Positions 44,879 to 53,280 of a DNA stretch of 64,000 nucleotides are shown one piece after another. This DNA comes from CBDBCU01 sp965243185 (lineage in GTDB: Bacteria; Chloroflexota; Dehalococcoidia; Lucifugimonadales; UBA3495), in contig OZ251531.1 in assembly GCA_965243185.1 (NCBI GenBank), positions 1,240,001 through 1,304,000 on the forward strand. Reading direction: 5' to 3'. The notes beneath the pieces were generated by a model. That model ran no database searches. It worked only from the letters and a program-made list of their open reading frames with translations, and had not been told where the DNA came from. The first letter of the stretch is position 1. Every line of letters starts with the position of its first letter. Both the position numbers and the translations under genes were made by a program.

Positions 44879-47251
44879 TTATGGACCTACCGTCAGCTCT
44901 ACCGACCACGCCGGCGGCTCTCCGATGACAAACTGGCCGGTTTTAATGGCGGCGATGGGGTAGTTGGGTAGGCGTACCCTGGCCATACACTTGCCGTCAA
45001 AGGCGGCCCCATAGCGGTCAAAGGCGAAGTCCCGGTTGGCAAAACCGTGCTGCTGTCCTTCCGCCGGCAGGTCCGCCTGGTCCGCCGGGCTGATGTGCAG
45101 GAAAAAACGCCGGGTTGTATCCGCCGGGCGGCACGGCTCCCGGTAGTAATAGAGGGCATCAGCAGTCAGATACAGGTCAAAGACGCCGCGGGCGTCCGGC
45201 GCGGCGGCGGTAACTGCCGGATCGACTGAACGGAAATAGTCGGGTTTCCGGTCAATGACCGCGGCCCACAGGGGGCCGCCGGCGTCGATATACTGACCGG
45301 CCCGGATTTCAGCCAAGGGAAAATCGTAATCGGGCAAAGGGACTTTCGCAAAACATTTGCTGTCCAGCTCCGTGCCGCGCTGCCAGAAAGTAAAGCTCAA
45401 TTCCTGGCGGCCGGCGGCGCGTTGGGGCGGCGGCAAGTCCGTAGCAGCCAAGGGAATCAAGTTCAGGAAAAAGCTGCCGCGGGGGTCATCGACCACTGCG
45501 GCGGCGACATATTTGGCAGTATTGCAGGGTTCTTTGTGGTAATACAGGGTGTCATCCCGCAGATACAGGTCAAAATTGGCGCGGGCCGCCGGTTCCCCCG
45601 CAGTAATATCCCGGCGTTCCATCTCCAGCGCGGCCTGCTTTTCCCGCAGCCAGGTGGTATCCCGCATCAGCCAAGCCGCCCGTCCCCGGTCAACCGGAAT
45701 CCGCTCGACCAAGCCCTGCTGCTCCCAGGCTTGCAAGACCGCTTCTTTCAAGCCCGGTTCTCCCCAGTGGATAAACCAGAGGCGTTGCGCCGCCGGCTGT
45801 TCCCGGAGGGTTAAGTTGACGATTTCCTCCCTACAGCCGGCTACCGCGTCGCTGCGGCACACCCATTCCCGATGATAAGCCGGGGTTCGCCAAAGATAAA
45901 ACAGGGCTTGCAGGAAGGTCTCCCCGGAGGCGTAAACCGCGTCATCAGCTTGAACTTGCTCTTTCAATACCGCGTAAAAATCGGCAACCGGATCCTCTTG
46001 CGCCGCATAAACCTCCGCCGCCCGGATTGCCGCCACGCCAGCCAGTCCGCTCAACAGGGCCAGGGCGGTCAGCAAAGCCGGCGCCAGCCATTCCCGGCGC
46101 GTATAGGCGGCCAAGCGGTCGGCTATTTCACAAAATGCCCATCCCGTCGCCAGAAAAAGCAGCGGCGCCAAGTATGCGGTCTGCCGGGTGGCGCCCAGGG
46201 GATAAAACCGCAGCAAGGCTAAGGCTACGCCAATTCCCAAGGCCAACAGGGTCAGTAGCAGAACCGGATGAAACCGCCGCCGGGCGAGGGAATGGAACAG
46301 GACTATCCCGAAAGCCCCCACCGCCAGCGCGGCGACAACGGACGGCAGCAGCCAGGTCAGCGATTCCCACAGGCGGGCGACGGTGAAAGGCAATGCTGCG
46401 GTCAGCGGGGCGTTCCAGTCAAAAAAATACTTTCCGCTGCCGCTGGGCGCCCATTGCCATTGGTTTAATAAGGAGAGGGCCCCGGTGGCGACGCTGCCGG
46501 CCAGCCAGCACGCCCCCGGCACTGCCAGGTCTTTCCGCTGCTGTAGCCAATGCCAAAGGCGCGCCGGGCGGGAATGAAAGTTTCCCGGCGTGCCATTCCG
46601 GGACTCCGCCTCCGGCCGGTTGGCGACCAAGGCCGCCGCCAGGGCGGCGATGCCGAAAAGGGCTGAACCATAGTTAAGCAGCGGCGACAGGAACAGCGTT
46701 ACACCAAACAGCGTTTTCCGCCCCGTCCGCAGATACCGGAGCAACCCGCCGATTATTAACACGGAGGATAAAGCGGCCAGGGAGTAGCTGCGCCCGTTCT
46801 GGGCCAGCTCGATGGCCGCAACGGAAACCGTCGCCAGCAGCCCCGCCATTAAAGCGGCGCGCCGGTCAAATCCGCACCGGGGCAGCAGAAACAGTATCAC
46901 CGCCACCGTCAGCAGGCTCGCCAAAGCCGGAATTACGCGGATGCTGAAACGACTGACTGCTACTTCCTGAACCGCTCTTAATAGCAGGGGATGCGTAACC
47001 GGATGGGAGTCCGTCCGCTGATGGATCAGGAACTCGCTCGGCGAATCCCCCTGGCTATTGCCGAAGGTTTCCGCTTCCAGACGATCGAGCGGGTTTCCGG
47101 ACAGGTCATAAAAACGCAGGACGGCGGCCAGCAGCAGTATGGCCAGGGCGGCGGCATAGTACCAGCGGACGCGGCAACCGGCGATGCGCCGGCGGCGGTT
47201 GACCGCCGCTGGTTCAGAGCTATCCGCGGAGGGAGGGGTAGTATTTGCCAT
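44879..47251 (-). CDS. Multispanning membrane glycosyltransferase-like protein with two C-terminal repeats
   Basis: A 790-aa protein from ATG 47251. About ten membrane spans lie in residues 20-430. The first loop has YDLSGNPLDRLEAETFGNSQ and the following RTDSHPVTHPLLLRAVQEVA, as in GT39/PMT-like transferases. The soluble C-terminus carries two copies of a domain seen once in the protein at 13.6-15.7 kb. Copy 1 has FDLYLRDDTLYYHKEPC, SFFLNLIPL and DYDFPLAEIRAGQYI. Copy 2 has FDLYLTADALYYYREPC, RFFLHISPA and NYPIAAIKTGQFV. Conserved features are paired Cys and an FxLxI/L strand. Substrate unknown. A TTGACG-17-TATTGT promoter lies immediately upstream of the start. Confidence 0.78.
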   Translation of the reverse strand: MANTTPPSADSSEPAAVNRRRRIAGCRVRWYYAAALAILLLAAVLRFYDLSGNPLDRLEAETFGNSQGDSPSEFLIHQRTDSHPVTHPLLLRAVQEVAVSRFSIRVIPALASLLTVAVILFLLPRCGFDRRAALMAGLLATVSVAAIELAQNGRSYSLAALSSVLIIGGLLRYLRTGRKTLFGVTLFLSPLLNYGSALFGIAALAAALVANRPEAESRNGTPGNFHSRPARLWHWLQQRKDLAVPGACWLAGSVATGALSLLNQWQWAPSGSGKYFFDWNAPLTAALPFTVARLWESLTWLLPSVVAALAVGAFGIVLFHSLARRRFHPVLLLTLLALGIGVALALLRFYPLGATRQTAYLAPLLFLATGWAFCEIADRLAAYTRREWLAPALLTALALLSGLAGVAAIRAAEVYAAQEDPVADFYAVLKEQVQADDAVYASGETFLQALFYLWRTPAYHREWVCRSDAVAGCREEIVNLTLREQPAAQRLWFIHWGEPGLKEAVLQAWEQQGLVERIPVDRGRAAWLMRDTTWLREKQAALEMERRDITAGEPAARANFDLYLRDDTLYYHKEPCNTAKYVAAAVVDDPRGSFFLNLIPLAATDLPPPQRAAGRQELSFTFWQRGTELDSKCFAKVPLPDYDFPLAEIRAGQYIDAGGPLWAAVIDRKPDYFRSVDPAVTAAAPDARGVFDLYLTADALYYYREPCRPADTTRRFFLHISPADQADLPAEGQQHGFANRDFAFDRYGAAFDGKCMARVRLPNYPIAAIKTGQFVIGEPPAWSVELTVGP

Positions 47252-47261
47252 AATCCCGATT

Positions 47262-47290
47262 ACAATAAGGACTGCGCTTAACTCCGTCAA
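47262..47290 (-). promoter_or_regulatory. Probable promoter of the second membrane glycosyltransferase gene
   Basis: TTGACG and TATTGT are spaced by 17 bases on the minus strand. The predicted start is only a few bases before ATG 47251, so the message would be almost leaderless; the ATG at 47317 would lie upstream of it. Confidence 0.5.
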
Positions 47291-47380
47291 GGAATAACCA
47301 AACCGAATAACCGCCATCCCTATAGACCGGCCTTGACCGGCCGGCTAAACTATCGGTAGAGCTATTAACCGGGAATAAGG

Positions 47381-48040
47381 ATGCCTTGCCTGATGAACCT
47401 GCAAGACGGCTACGCCGTGGTGGACCTGGAAACTACCGGCCTGGACTGCTGGACCGACCGGATTATTGAGATTGGCATTGCGTTGGTACTGCCGGGGGAA
47501 TCGACTTTCGTCGACTCCCGGCTGGTCAAGCTTGGCCGGCCGCTGCCCCGCAACATAGTCCAGCTGACCGGCATCACTGACCGGGATTTGATTGCCCGCG
47601 GCCATTCCATTGACGACGCCTTGGCTTGGCTGGTGGAAAAGGCCGCCGGCTTGCCGCTGGTGGGCTACAACATCCTGAACTTTGACCGGGCTTTTCTGCT
47701 GGAGGCAGCCCGGATCCACCGCCGGGCCGTCGCGGATGGCACGGCGCCGGTTCGGGTGATTGATGAGGTGGACGACCTGCCGGCCCGCCGTTTCATTGAC
47801 GCGATGGCTCTGTTTCGTGGCTACAAGTTGGGCCGCTATCCCGAACTTGGCGAAAGCCATCAGGATTATGCCCAACGGATCTTGTCTTACCGGGCGCCGG
47901 GCGTACGCTACAACCTGGCGGCCGCCTGCGCCCACTTCAGCATATCCACGGACCGCATCCGCGCGCACCGGGCCGCCGGGGATGTAATTCAGACCCAGCG
48001 GGTTTTTGAGCATCTGCTGAATTTGAACCCGCCGGTGTAG
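47381..48040 (+). CDS. DnaQ-like 3'-5' exonuclease
   Basis: A 219-aa DEDDh exonuclease. Exo I is YAVVDLETTGLDCWTDRIIE (D-x-E), Exo II is LVGYNILNFDRAFLLEAARI (with Asp), and Exo III is IRAHRAAGDVIQTQRVFEHL (H-x(4)-D). Such stand-alone domains proofread DNA or trim RNA. It is divergent from the membrane transferase gene and convergent with ubiE. A start at the ATG 47396 (MNLQDGYAVVD) is equally possible. Confidence 0.85.
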   Translation: MPCLMNLQDGYAVVDLETTGLDCWTDRIIEIGIALVLPGESTFVDSRLVKLGRPLPRNIVQLTGITDRDLIARGHSIDDALAWLVEKAAGLPLVGYNILNFDRAFLLEAARIHRRAVADGTAPVRVIDEVDDLPARRFIDAMALFRGYKLGRYPELGESHQDYAQRILSYRAPGVRYNLAAACAHFSISTDRIRAHRAAGDVIQTQRVFEHLLNLNPPV

Positions 48041-48044
48041 GGAA

Positions 48045-48770
48045 TTATCCCCCAACCTTCACCCCCCAATGCACCGCCACCGTCCCGAACCCCAACTTCC
48101 GGTAGCCCACTTCCGACAAGCCGCTGGCTCGGAATAAATCAGCCAGCCGTTCTGCCGCCAAGAAATAATCCACCGATTGCGGCAGGTAGGTATAAGCCCC
48201 CCGATCCCCGGCGACCAGTTGCCCGATTAGGGGGACGATGCCGTGAAAGTAGGGGCGGAACAGGCGGCTTTTGACACTGGCCCCGTCCATGGGCGTCAGT
48301 TCCAGGGTAACGACCCGCCCGCCGGGGCGCACTACCCGCGCCATTTCCGCCAGAGCTTGCGGCAAGTCCGGCATATTCCGCAGGCTGAACCCGGCGGTAG
48401 CGCAGGCAAAGCTGTGGTCGGGAAAGGGCAGGGACAAGGCATCGCCCACGAGAAAAGACACCTTGCCGGCGGCCGGTTTAGTCCGCCGTTTATGCTGCCC
48501 TAAAGCAATCATCTCCGGCAGCAGGTCAACCCCGATAGCATGGTCAATTCCCGGCTGACGGGCCAAGCCAAAAGCCAAATCGCCGGTGCCGGTGGCAATG
48601 TCCAAAGCCGGGCCAGTCAAGCCGGCGGCGGCGATGGCGGCGGCGCGGCCTTTCCAGCGGTGGTGCATCCCGCCGGTCATCAGGGAGTTCATCAGGTCGT
48701 AGCGGCCGGCAATGCGGGCGAACAAGTCAGCCACATAGATTTGCTTGGCGTCCCCGTGCAGCCGCGCCAT
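48045..48770 (-). CDS. ubiE: Demethylmenaquinone/ubiquinone C-methyltransferase
   Basis: A 241-aa AdoMet-dependent enzyme for the last methylation of menaquinone. Family blocks are VADLFARIAGRYDLMNSLMT, MHHRWKGRAA, ALDIATGTGDLAFGLA (motif I), FLVGDALSLPFPDHSFACAT, GFSLRNMPDLPQALAEMARV and RPGGRVVTLELT. Its ATG abuts the ubiX stop, so the two are coupled. With the upstream ubiD, ubiA and ubiX homologues it forms a quinone-finishing cluster; menaquinone is the likely product in this lineage. Confidence 0.93.
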   Translation of the reverse strand: MARLHGDAKQIYVADLFARIAGRYDLMNSLMTGGMHHRWKGRAAAIAAAGLTGPALDIATGTGDLAFGLARQPGIDHAIGVDLLPEMIALGQHKRRTKPAAGKVSFLVGDALSLPFPDHSFACATAGFSLRNMPDLPQALAEMARVVRPGGRVVTLELTPMDGASVKSRLFRPYFHGIVPLIGQLVAGDRGAYTYLPQSVDYFLAAERLADLFRASGLSEVGYRKLGFGTVAVHWGVKVGG

Positions 48771-49409
48771 CTAATCCGGCCCTCCCCTTTCCCGATACTG
48801 CAAATCCGGCGGCAGTTCCTCGGTTACGCCCAAGGCCGCCAAGACCCGCTCGGCTACGAAACGGGCAATGTCCTCAACCCCCTGCGGCTTCAGATAGAAA
48901 GCCGGCTCCGGCGGCAGGATTACCGCCCCGGCCCGGGCCAGAGACAGCATATTTTCCAGATGGGTCGCGTGCAGCGGCGTTTCCCGCGGCACTACTACCA
49001 ACTGCCGCCGCTCTTTCAAGCACACATCAGCCGCCCGCAGCAGCAGGTTGCCGGCCAGGCCGTGGGCCATCGAGGCAATGCTGTTCATACTGCACGGCAC
49101 GATAACCATTCCCGCCGTGGCGTAGGTGCCGCTGGCAATGGCCGCCCGCAGATCGCCAATGTGGTAGTGGGTAAAATGGGGATATTCCCGCCATTGGGAC
49201 AGGGTTTCGTTAAAGGATACTTCCAGTTCCTCTTGCCAAACCAGCCGGGCTGCGTTGGAACAGACCACAATAGTCGGCGCTTCCCGGCGCAGCAGTTCGT
49301 CCACCGTGCTGCGGGCCAGAATAGCGCCGCTGGCTCCGGAAATGCCCACGACAACTGGTTTGATACCGGGTTTGACGCCGGGCGGGTTTTTCGCCGGGAA
49401 AGCGGGCAT
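48771..49409 (-). CDS. ubiX: UbiX-family flavin prenyltransferase
   Basis: A 212-aa protein that makes prenylated FMN, the cofactor of UbiD decarboxylases. VVVGISGASGAILARSTVDE is the FMN-binding GxSGASG start. CSMNSIASMAHGLAGNLLLR and RRQLVVVPRETPLHATHLEN (with ARAGAVILPPEPAFYLKPQG) are signature blocks. Its start overlaps the ubiA stop by one base and its stop abuts ubiE. In futalosine-pathway organisms this role corresponds to MqnM. Confidence 0.95.
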   Translation of the reverse strand: MPAFPAKNPPGVKPGIKPVVVGISGASGAILARSTVDELLRREAPTIVVCSNAARLVWQEELEVSFNETLSQWREYPHFTHYHIGDLRAAIASGTYATAGMVIVPCSMNSIASMAHGLAGNLLLRAADVCLKERRQLVVVPRETPLHATHLENMLSLARAGAVILPPEPAFYLKPQGVEDIARFVAERVLAALGVTEELPPDLQYRERGGPD

Positions 49410-50284
49410 CAGGACACCACCAAGGCCAGGATGGTGAAAGCCAGAAACTGGACGGAAATATAGCCGTTGACCCGGAAAAAGGCCACGCCGACTTTGGACA
49501 AATCATCCGGTTTCACCAGGCTATTTTCATAGATAAGCAGCAAAAGGGCAATGCCCCAGCCGATATAGTAGGGCCAAGCCAGTTGCAGCCAGAAACCGAT
49601 TAGCAGGAGAATGGCGGCCGCCCCCAAGTGCATCAGCCGCGCCAGCCATAACGCTTCGGCAATGCCGATTTTGGCGGGGACGGAGTGGATGCCGTACTGC
49701 CGGTCAAAATCGTAGTCGGTGCAGGCGTAGATGATGTCAAAGCCGCCCGCCCATAGCGCAACCGCCAGGCTGAGGATGAAAGGTTCCCAAGCCGGTTGGC
49801 CGGTAACGCCAAGCCAGGCCGCCGTTGGCGCGGTAGCCAAAGCCCAGCCGAGGAAAAAGTTGCAAAGCCAGGTGAAGTATTTTGCATAGGAGTAAAAGAC
49901 GACATAGGCGGCGGCAAAGGGCGCCAGGAATAAGACCAAGCCGTTGAGCCGGGCGGCGGCGTAGAACAGCAGCAGCAAGCCGAGCAGCGCCATCGCCGCC
50001 ACTTCCCAAGAGTTCAGTAAGCCGCTGGGGATATGGCGGCCGACGGTGCGGGGATTGGCGGCGTCCTCTTTGGCGTGAATTAACCGGTTAGCCGCCATTC
50101 CCAAGGTGCGCGCCCCGAACATCCCCGCCGTAATCCAGATAAAAGAGTGCCAGCCGGGCCAAGGTTGGCCGTGGAGGGTGTTGGCCGCCAGTATCATCCC
50201 CATATAGGCAAAAGGCAGGGCAAAGACGGATTCCCAGATGCGGATGGCGGAAAAGTAGAGGGGAAGTTTGGCGAGGAGGGACAT
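49409..50284 (-). CDS. ubiA: UbiA-family polyprenyltransferase
   Basis: A 291-aa membrane prenyltransferase with about eight spans that attaches an isoprenoid chain to an aromatic precursor. The first Asp-rich motif is GMAANRLIHAKEDAANPRTV (NxxxDxxxD-like, NRLIHAKED) and the second is YACTDYDFDRQYGIHSVPAK (DYDFD). ATG 50284 overlaps the ubiD stop codon by one base. In the futalosine route the equivalent is MqnP; genes mqnA-D are not in this window, so pathway choice rests on cluster makeup. Confidence 0.92.
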   Translation of the reverse strand: MSLLAKLPLYFSAIRIWESVFALPFAYMGMILAANTLHGQPWPGWHSFIWITAGMFGARTLGMAANRLIHAKEDAANPRTVGRHIPSGLLNSWEVAAMALLGLLLLFYAAARLNGLVLFLAPFAAAYVVFYSYAKYFTWLCNFFLGWALATAPTAAWLGVTGQPAWEPFILSLAVALWAGGFDIIYACTDYDFDRQYGIHSVPAKIGIAEALWLARLMHLGAAAILLLIGFWLQLAWPYYIGWGIALLLLIYENSLVKPDDLSKVGVAFFRVNGYISVQFLAFTILALVVS

Positions 50285-51738
50285 TAAAATCCGTACTCCC
50301 CCCACCGCTGATCCACCAACGCCTTGACTTCCGGGGTCATTGCAATGTCCGGGGGCCAGCCGCGGGTGTAGCCTTCATCCGGGCCTTTGCGGGTGGCGTC
50401 GATGCCTACCTTGCCGCCGAACTTGGGCGTGGGGGAGCCGACTTCCAGGTCGTCGAGGGGGCCTTCGACTATCACCAAATCCTGGCTGGGATTGATATTG
50501 TTGGCAACCCGCCAAGCCACTTCCGACGGGTTTTGCACATCGACGAAATGATCCACGACGATGATGGTTTTAGTCAGGCTCATCAAGCCCATTCCCCACA
50601 AGGCGTACATCACCTTGCGGGCTTGGCCGGGATATTCCTTTTTGATGGAAACCAGAGCCAGGTTGTGAAAGATGCCCTCGGCCGGCATATTCATATCGAC
50701 CACTTCGGGAATAATCATTTTGATGATGGGCATAAAGATGCGCTCGGTGACTTTGCCCATCCAATAGTCCTCCATCGGCGGCCGGCCGACAATGGTAGCG
50801 GGATAGATGGCATCCCGGCGGTGGGTGATGGTTTCAATATGGAATACCGGATAATCCTCGGGCATTGAGTAGTAGCCGGTATGGTCGCCAAAGGGGCCTT
50901 CCCGGCGGAGTTCGTCGGTCCGCACATAGCCCTCGAGGATGATTTCGGCTTGGGCCGGCACCAGTAAATCCACGGTTTTAGCCTTGACCAGCTCCACGCC
51001 CGCTTGCCGGATAAAGCCGGCGGCGGCCATTTCGTCCATATCCGGCGGCAAGGGGGCGGAACCGGTCCAGATGGTAGCCGGGTCGCCGCCGAGGGCTACG
51101 GCAACCTCCAGCCGGTTATCCTGCCGTTCCTGGCTGACCCGGTAGTGATGCGCCCCTACCTTGTGGGTTTGCCAGTGCATTCCGGTAGTGCGGGCGTCAT
51201 AAATCTGCATCCGATACATTCCGTAGTTCTGGACGCCGCTGACCGGGTTTTTGGTGATGACCAGAGGCAGGGTGATGTAGCGGCCGCCGTCGAGCGGCCA
51301 GCATTTGAGCGCGGGAAACCGGGACAAATCCACCTCATCCCCGGTCAAAACCACTTCCTGACAGGGGGCGCGGCCGACGGTACGGGGCTGAAAGGAGCCG
51401 AACTGAACAATTTGGCCGAGGACGCGGAGTTTGTTGAGCAAGCCCGGCGGCGGCCCCTGGGTCAGCTGCAACATTCCCTCGATGCGCGCCACCAGGTCGT
51501 CGAGTTTTTCCACGCCCAAAGCCCAAGCCATCCGCTGGTCGGAGCAGAATATATTGATGAGTACCGGCAGGTCGGAGCCGACCACATTCTCAAAGAGCAG
51601 CGCCGGGCCGCCCTGCTGCACCATACGGTGGGCAATTTCGGTGATTTCCAGTTCGGGGTTGACCGGGGCGGCGATGCGGCGCATTTGACCGCGTTCCTCG
51701 AGAAAGGCGATAAAGTCGCGGAGGTTCTGGAAGTTCAT
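50284..51738 (-). CDS. ubiD: UbiD-family decarboxylase
   Basis: A 484-aa prenyl-FMN-dependent decarboxylase acting on an aromatic carboxylate (MqnL-type in futalosine menaquinone synthesis). Characteristic segments are ITEIAHRMVQQGGPALLFEN, RMQIYDARTTGMHWQTHKVG, VAVALGGDPATIWTGSAPLP, EIILEGYVRTDELRREGPFG (with the E-x6-R-E catalytic set) and DHTGYYSMPEDYPVFHIETI. It is first in a four-gene coupled cluster with ubiA, ubiX and ubiE. Full length for the family. Confidence 0.95.
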   Translation of the reverse strand: MNFQNLRDFIAFLEERGQMRRIAAPVNPELEITEIAHRMVQQGGPALLFENVVGSDLPVLINIFCSDQRMAWALGVEKLDDLVARIEGMLQLTQGPPPGLLNKLRVLGQIVQFGSFQPRTVGRAPCQEVVLTGDEVDLSRFPALKCWPLDGGRYITLPLVITKNPVSGVQNYGMYRMQIYDARTTGMHWQTHKVGAHHYRVSQERQDNRLEVAVALGGDPATIWTGSAPLPPDMDEMAAAGFIRQAGVELVKAKTVDLLVPAQAEIILEGYVRTDELRREGPFGDHTGYYSMPEDYPVFHIETITHRRDAIYPATIVGRPPMEDYWMGKVTERIFMPIIKMIIPEVVDMNMPAEGIFHNLALVSIKKEYPGQARKVMYALWGMGLMSLTKTIIVVDHFVDVQNPSEVAWRVANNINPSQDLVIVEGPLDDLEVGSPTPKFGGKVGIDATRKGPDEGYTRGWPPDIAMTPEVKALVDQRWGEYGF

Positions 51739-51843
51739 TGCGGGTTTGTCCTGACGGCGGGCGGGATTAGGATTAGGCTAGTTGCGCCGGGTTATTGTAG
51801 CCGGGGATAAGGGGCGGCGCAACCGGGGCGGAATGGGCCAAGG

Positions 51844-51873
51844 AAAAGCCGGCGTTACCACGCCGGCTTTTTT
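51844..51873 (-). terminator. Bidirectional hairpin terminator
   Basis: GCCGGCG, loop TTACCA, CGCCGGC flanked by AAAA on one side and six T on the other. It ends the zinc-ribbon gene on the minus strand (four T) and would stop plus-strand transcripts even better. Confidence 0.8.
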
Positions 51874-51896
51874 AAGGCCGTCCGGGAGTACCGGGG

Positions 51897-52193
51897 TCAG
51901 TATTGGGCGGCGTTGCGCTGGCGGCTGAAACAGTCGCTGCAATAGACCGGCCGGTCGCCGCGGGGGCGGAACGGCACGGTCGCCTCGTTGCCGCATTCGG
52001 CGCACTCAACCTGAAACATTTCCCGTTCCCCGGAAAAGCCGCGCTGCTCGGAGCGGCGGGAGGAGCGGCAGGTCTGGCACCGCTTGGGGTCGTTGACGAA
52101 CCCCCGGGAGTTAAAAAACTCCTGCTCGCCGACGGTAAAGATGAACTCACCGCCGCAATCCACACACGCCAGGGTTTTATCGGATAGCGCCAC
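51897..52193 (-). CDS. Small double zinc-ribbon protein
   Basis: A 98-aa protein with two treble-clef-like zinc ribbons. The first is LACVDCGGEF with RCQTCRSSRR, and the second is VECAECGNEATVPF with VYCSDCFSRQR. This is the CxxC zinc-ribbon family found beside many Chloroflexota genes. It starts at GTG 52193 behind a perfect AAAGGAGGT seven bases away. It has its own promoter and terminator, so it is monocistronic and probably well expressed. The role is unknown; cold-shock or ribosome-associated functions have been guessed for the family. Confidence 0.85.
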   Translation of the reverse strand: MALSDKTLACVDCGGEFIFTVGEQEFFNSRGFVNDPKRCQTCRSSRRSEQRGFSGEREMFQVECAECGNEATVPFRPRGDRPVYCSDCFSRQRNAAQY

Positions 52194-52320
52194 TGCTTGA
52201 CCTCCTTTTGGGTAGGTATGGGTTGGCTTATTAGGTCAGTCAGCGCGCCGGGTGGGGATGGCTCCGCGGAGACCGGGAAAGTTGATGCCCTGGATAACCT
52301 AACTTACGCCGTAATGCGCT

Positions 52321-52349
52321 ACTATATACCGGTGTTATGGTAAATGCAA
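52321..52349 (-). promoter_or_regulatory. Promoter of the zinc-ribbon gene
   Basis: TTGCAT and TATAGT are spaced by 17 bases on the minus strand. Initiation near 52314 gives a leader of about 120 bases before the GTG start. Confidence 0.6.
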
Positions 52350-52645
52350 GGGAAACATTGGGAAATTGCCAATTTCATTGTTTTACGGCAAAATTGGCAA
52401 GGTTAATGACGATATGCGTTACCGATGAACCATATCGCGCAGTTAATCAGTTTCCAAAGTTTCGGTTACGGCAACGGCGGCGGGAGCGACTAGTCCGCAA
52501 TGACGGCTTGGCCGCGCCCATTTTGCGGAATTACCCCAGTAATCGCATATTAAAACCCCCATTCCCGTTTGCACGGGAATAGGGGTAAGCGCCGCGTTAA
52601 ATCCCGGCCGTTACTTGGCGACGGCCCGATTTAGCCAGCCCGGGA
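52350..52645. other. AT-richer intergenic region
   Basis: Short inverted motifs AAATTGCCAATTT (about 52370) and CAAAATTGGCAAGG (about 52389) occur near the promoter and might bind a regulator. A hairpin ATTCCCGTTTGCACGGGAAT lies at about 52560. No gene is recognised. Confidence 0.4.
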
Positions 52646-53071
52646 TTAGGGGGCAAAACGCACCAGGAAACTGGCTTCGCCCAGCGGCGCGCCATCCAGC
52701 ATAATGGCCGCCGTATGCCAGCCAGCCCGCTGCACCGGTATGCGGAAAGTTTTAATCCACCGCTGAAAGAGGATGCCCTCCTCCCAGTCGATGGTTTGGG
52801 CCGGCGGAGTGTCCAAAGGGATGCCCGGCGCTTTGATGCCCACCATCAGGTAGTGGCGGCCGGGGGCGGCCCCGGCAATGCAGAACGCCAAATTCACATC
52901 CAACTGCGCCAATACCGGGGAATCGGGGCCGGGCGGCGCGGCCGGCGACGGCAGTTCCACCAAGTCAATGACGCCCTTAAAGGTCAGCGCATCGGTTTCA
53001 TCCGTCTCGGTGTCCTGACAGAACAGCGCATATTTAAGATAAGGTTCGGCCGGGTCAGTCTGGGCAGTCAA
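52646..53071 (-). CDS. Hypothetical protein, DUF6941-like
   Basis: A 141-aa soluble protein. PYLKYALFCQDTETDETDAL with TFKGVIDLVELP is followed by LDVNLAFCIAGAAPGRHYLM and a C-terminal beta segment (RAGWHTAAIMLDGAPLGEAS, FLVRFAP). The arrangement (an ALFCDD opening, a jelly-roll-like series of strands, a G-x-Y end) resembles the DUF6941 family as I recall it. The TTG start has AGGAG eight bases upstream. Function unknown; it lies alone between the zinc-ribbon gene and the recombinase. Confidence 0.6.
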   Translation of the reverse strand: MTAQTDPAEPYLKYALFCQDTETDETDALTFKGVIDLVELPSPAAPPGPDSPVLAQLDVNLAFCIAGAAPGRHYLMVGIKAPGIPLDTPPAQTIDWEEGILFQRWIKTFRIPVQRAGWHTAAIMLDGAPLGEASFLVRFAP

Positions 53072-53280
53072 TCGGACGACTCCTTGCTGTCGGGGATGAA
53101 TGATTGCCGGGAATTATACACCATTCGGCAACATAGTAATCGGCATTAAAACCCCCGGCGTTATTACCCACCCCGGTCGAGATTCAGCCAAACCCGTCCC
53201 TCCGGCAGCAAGGCAATTCTCCGGCTTAACCGGTAATCTGTAATTGGCTGTCTTATTCCCCTTTGCCCGGAGGATTGGTT

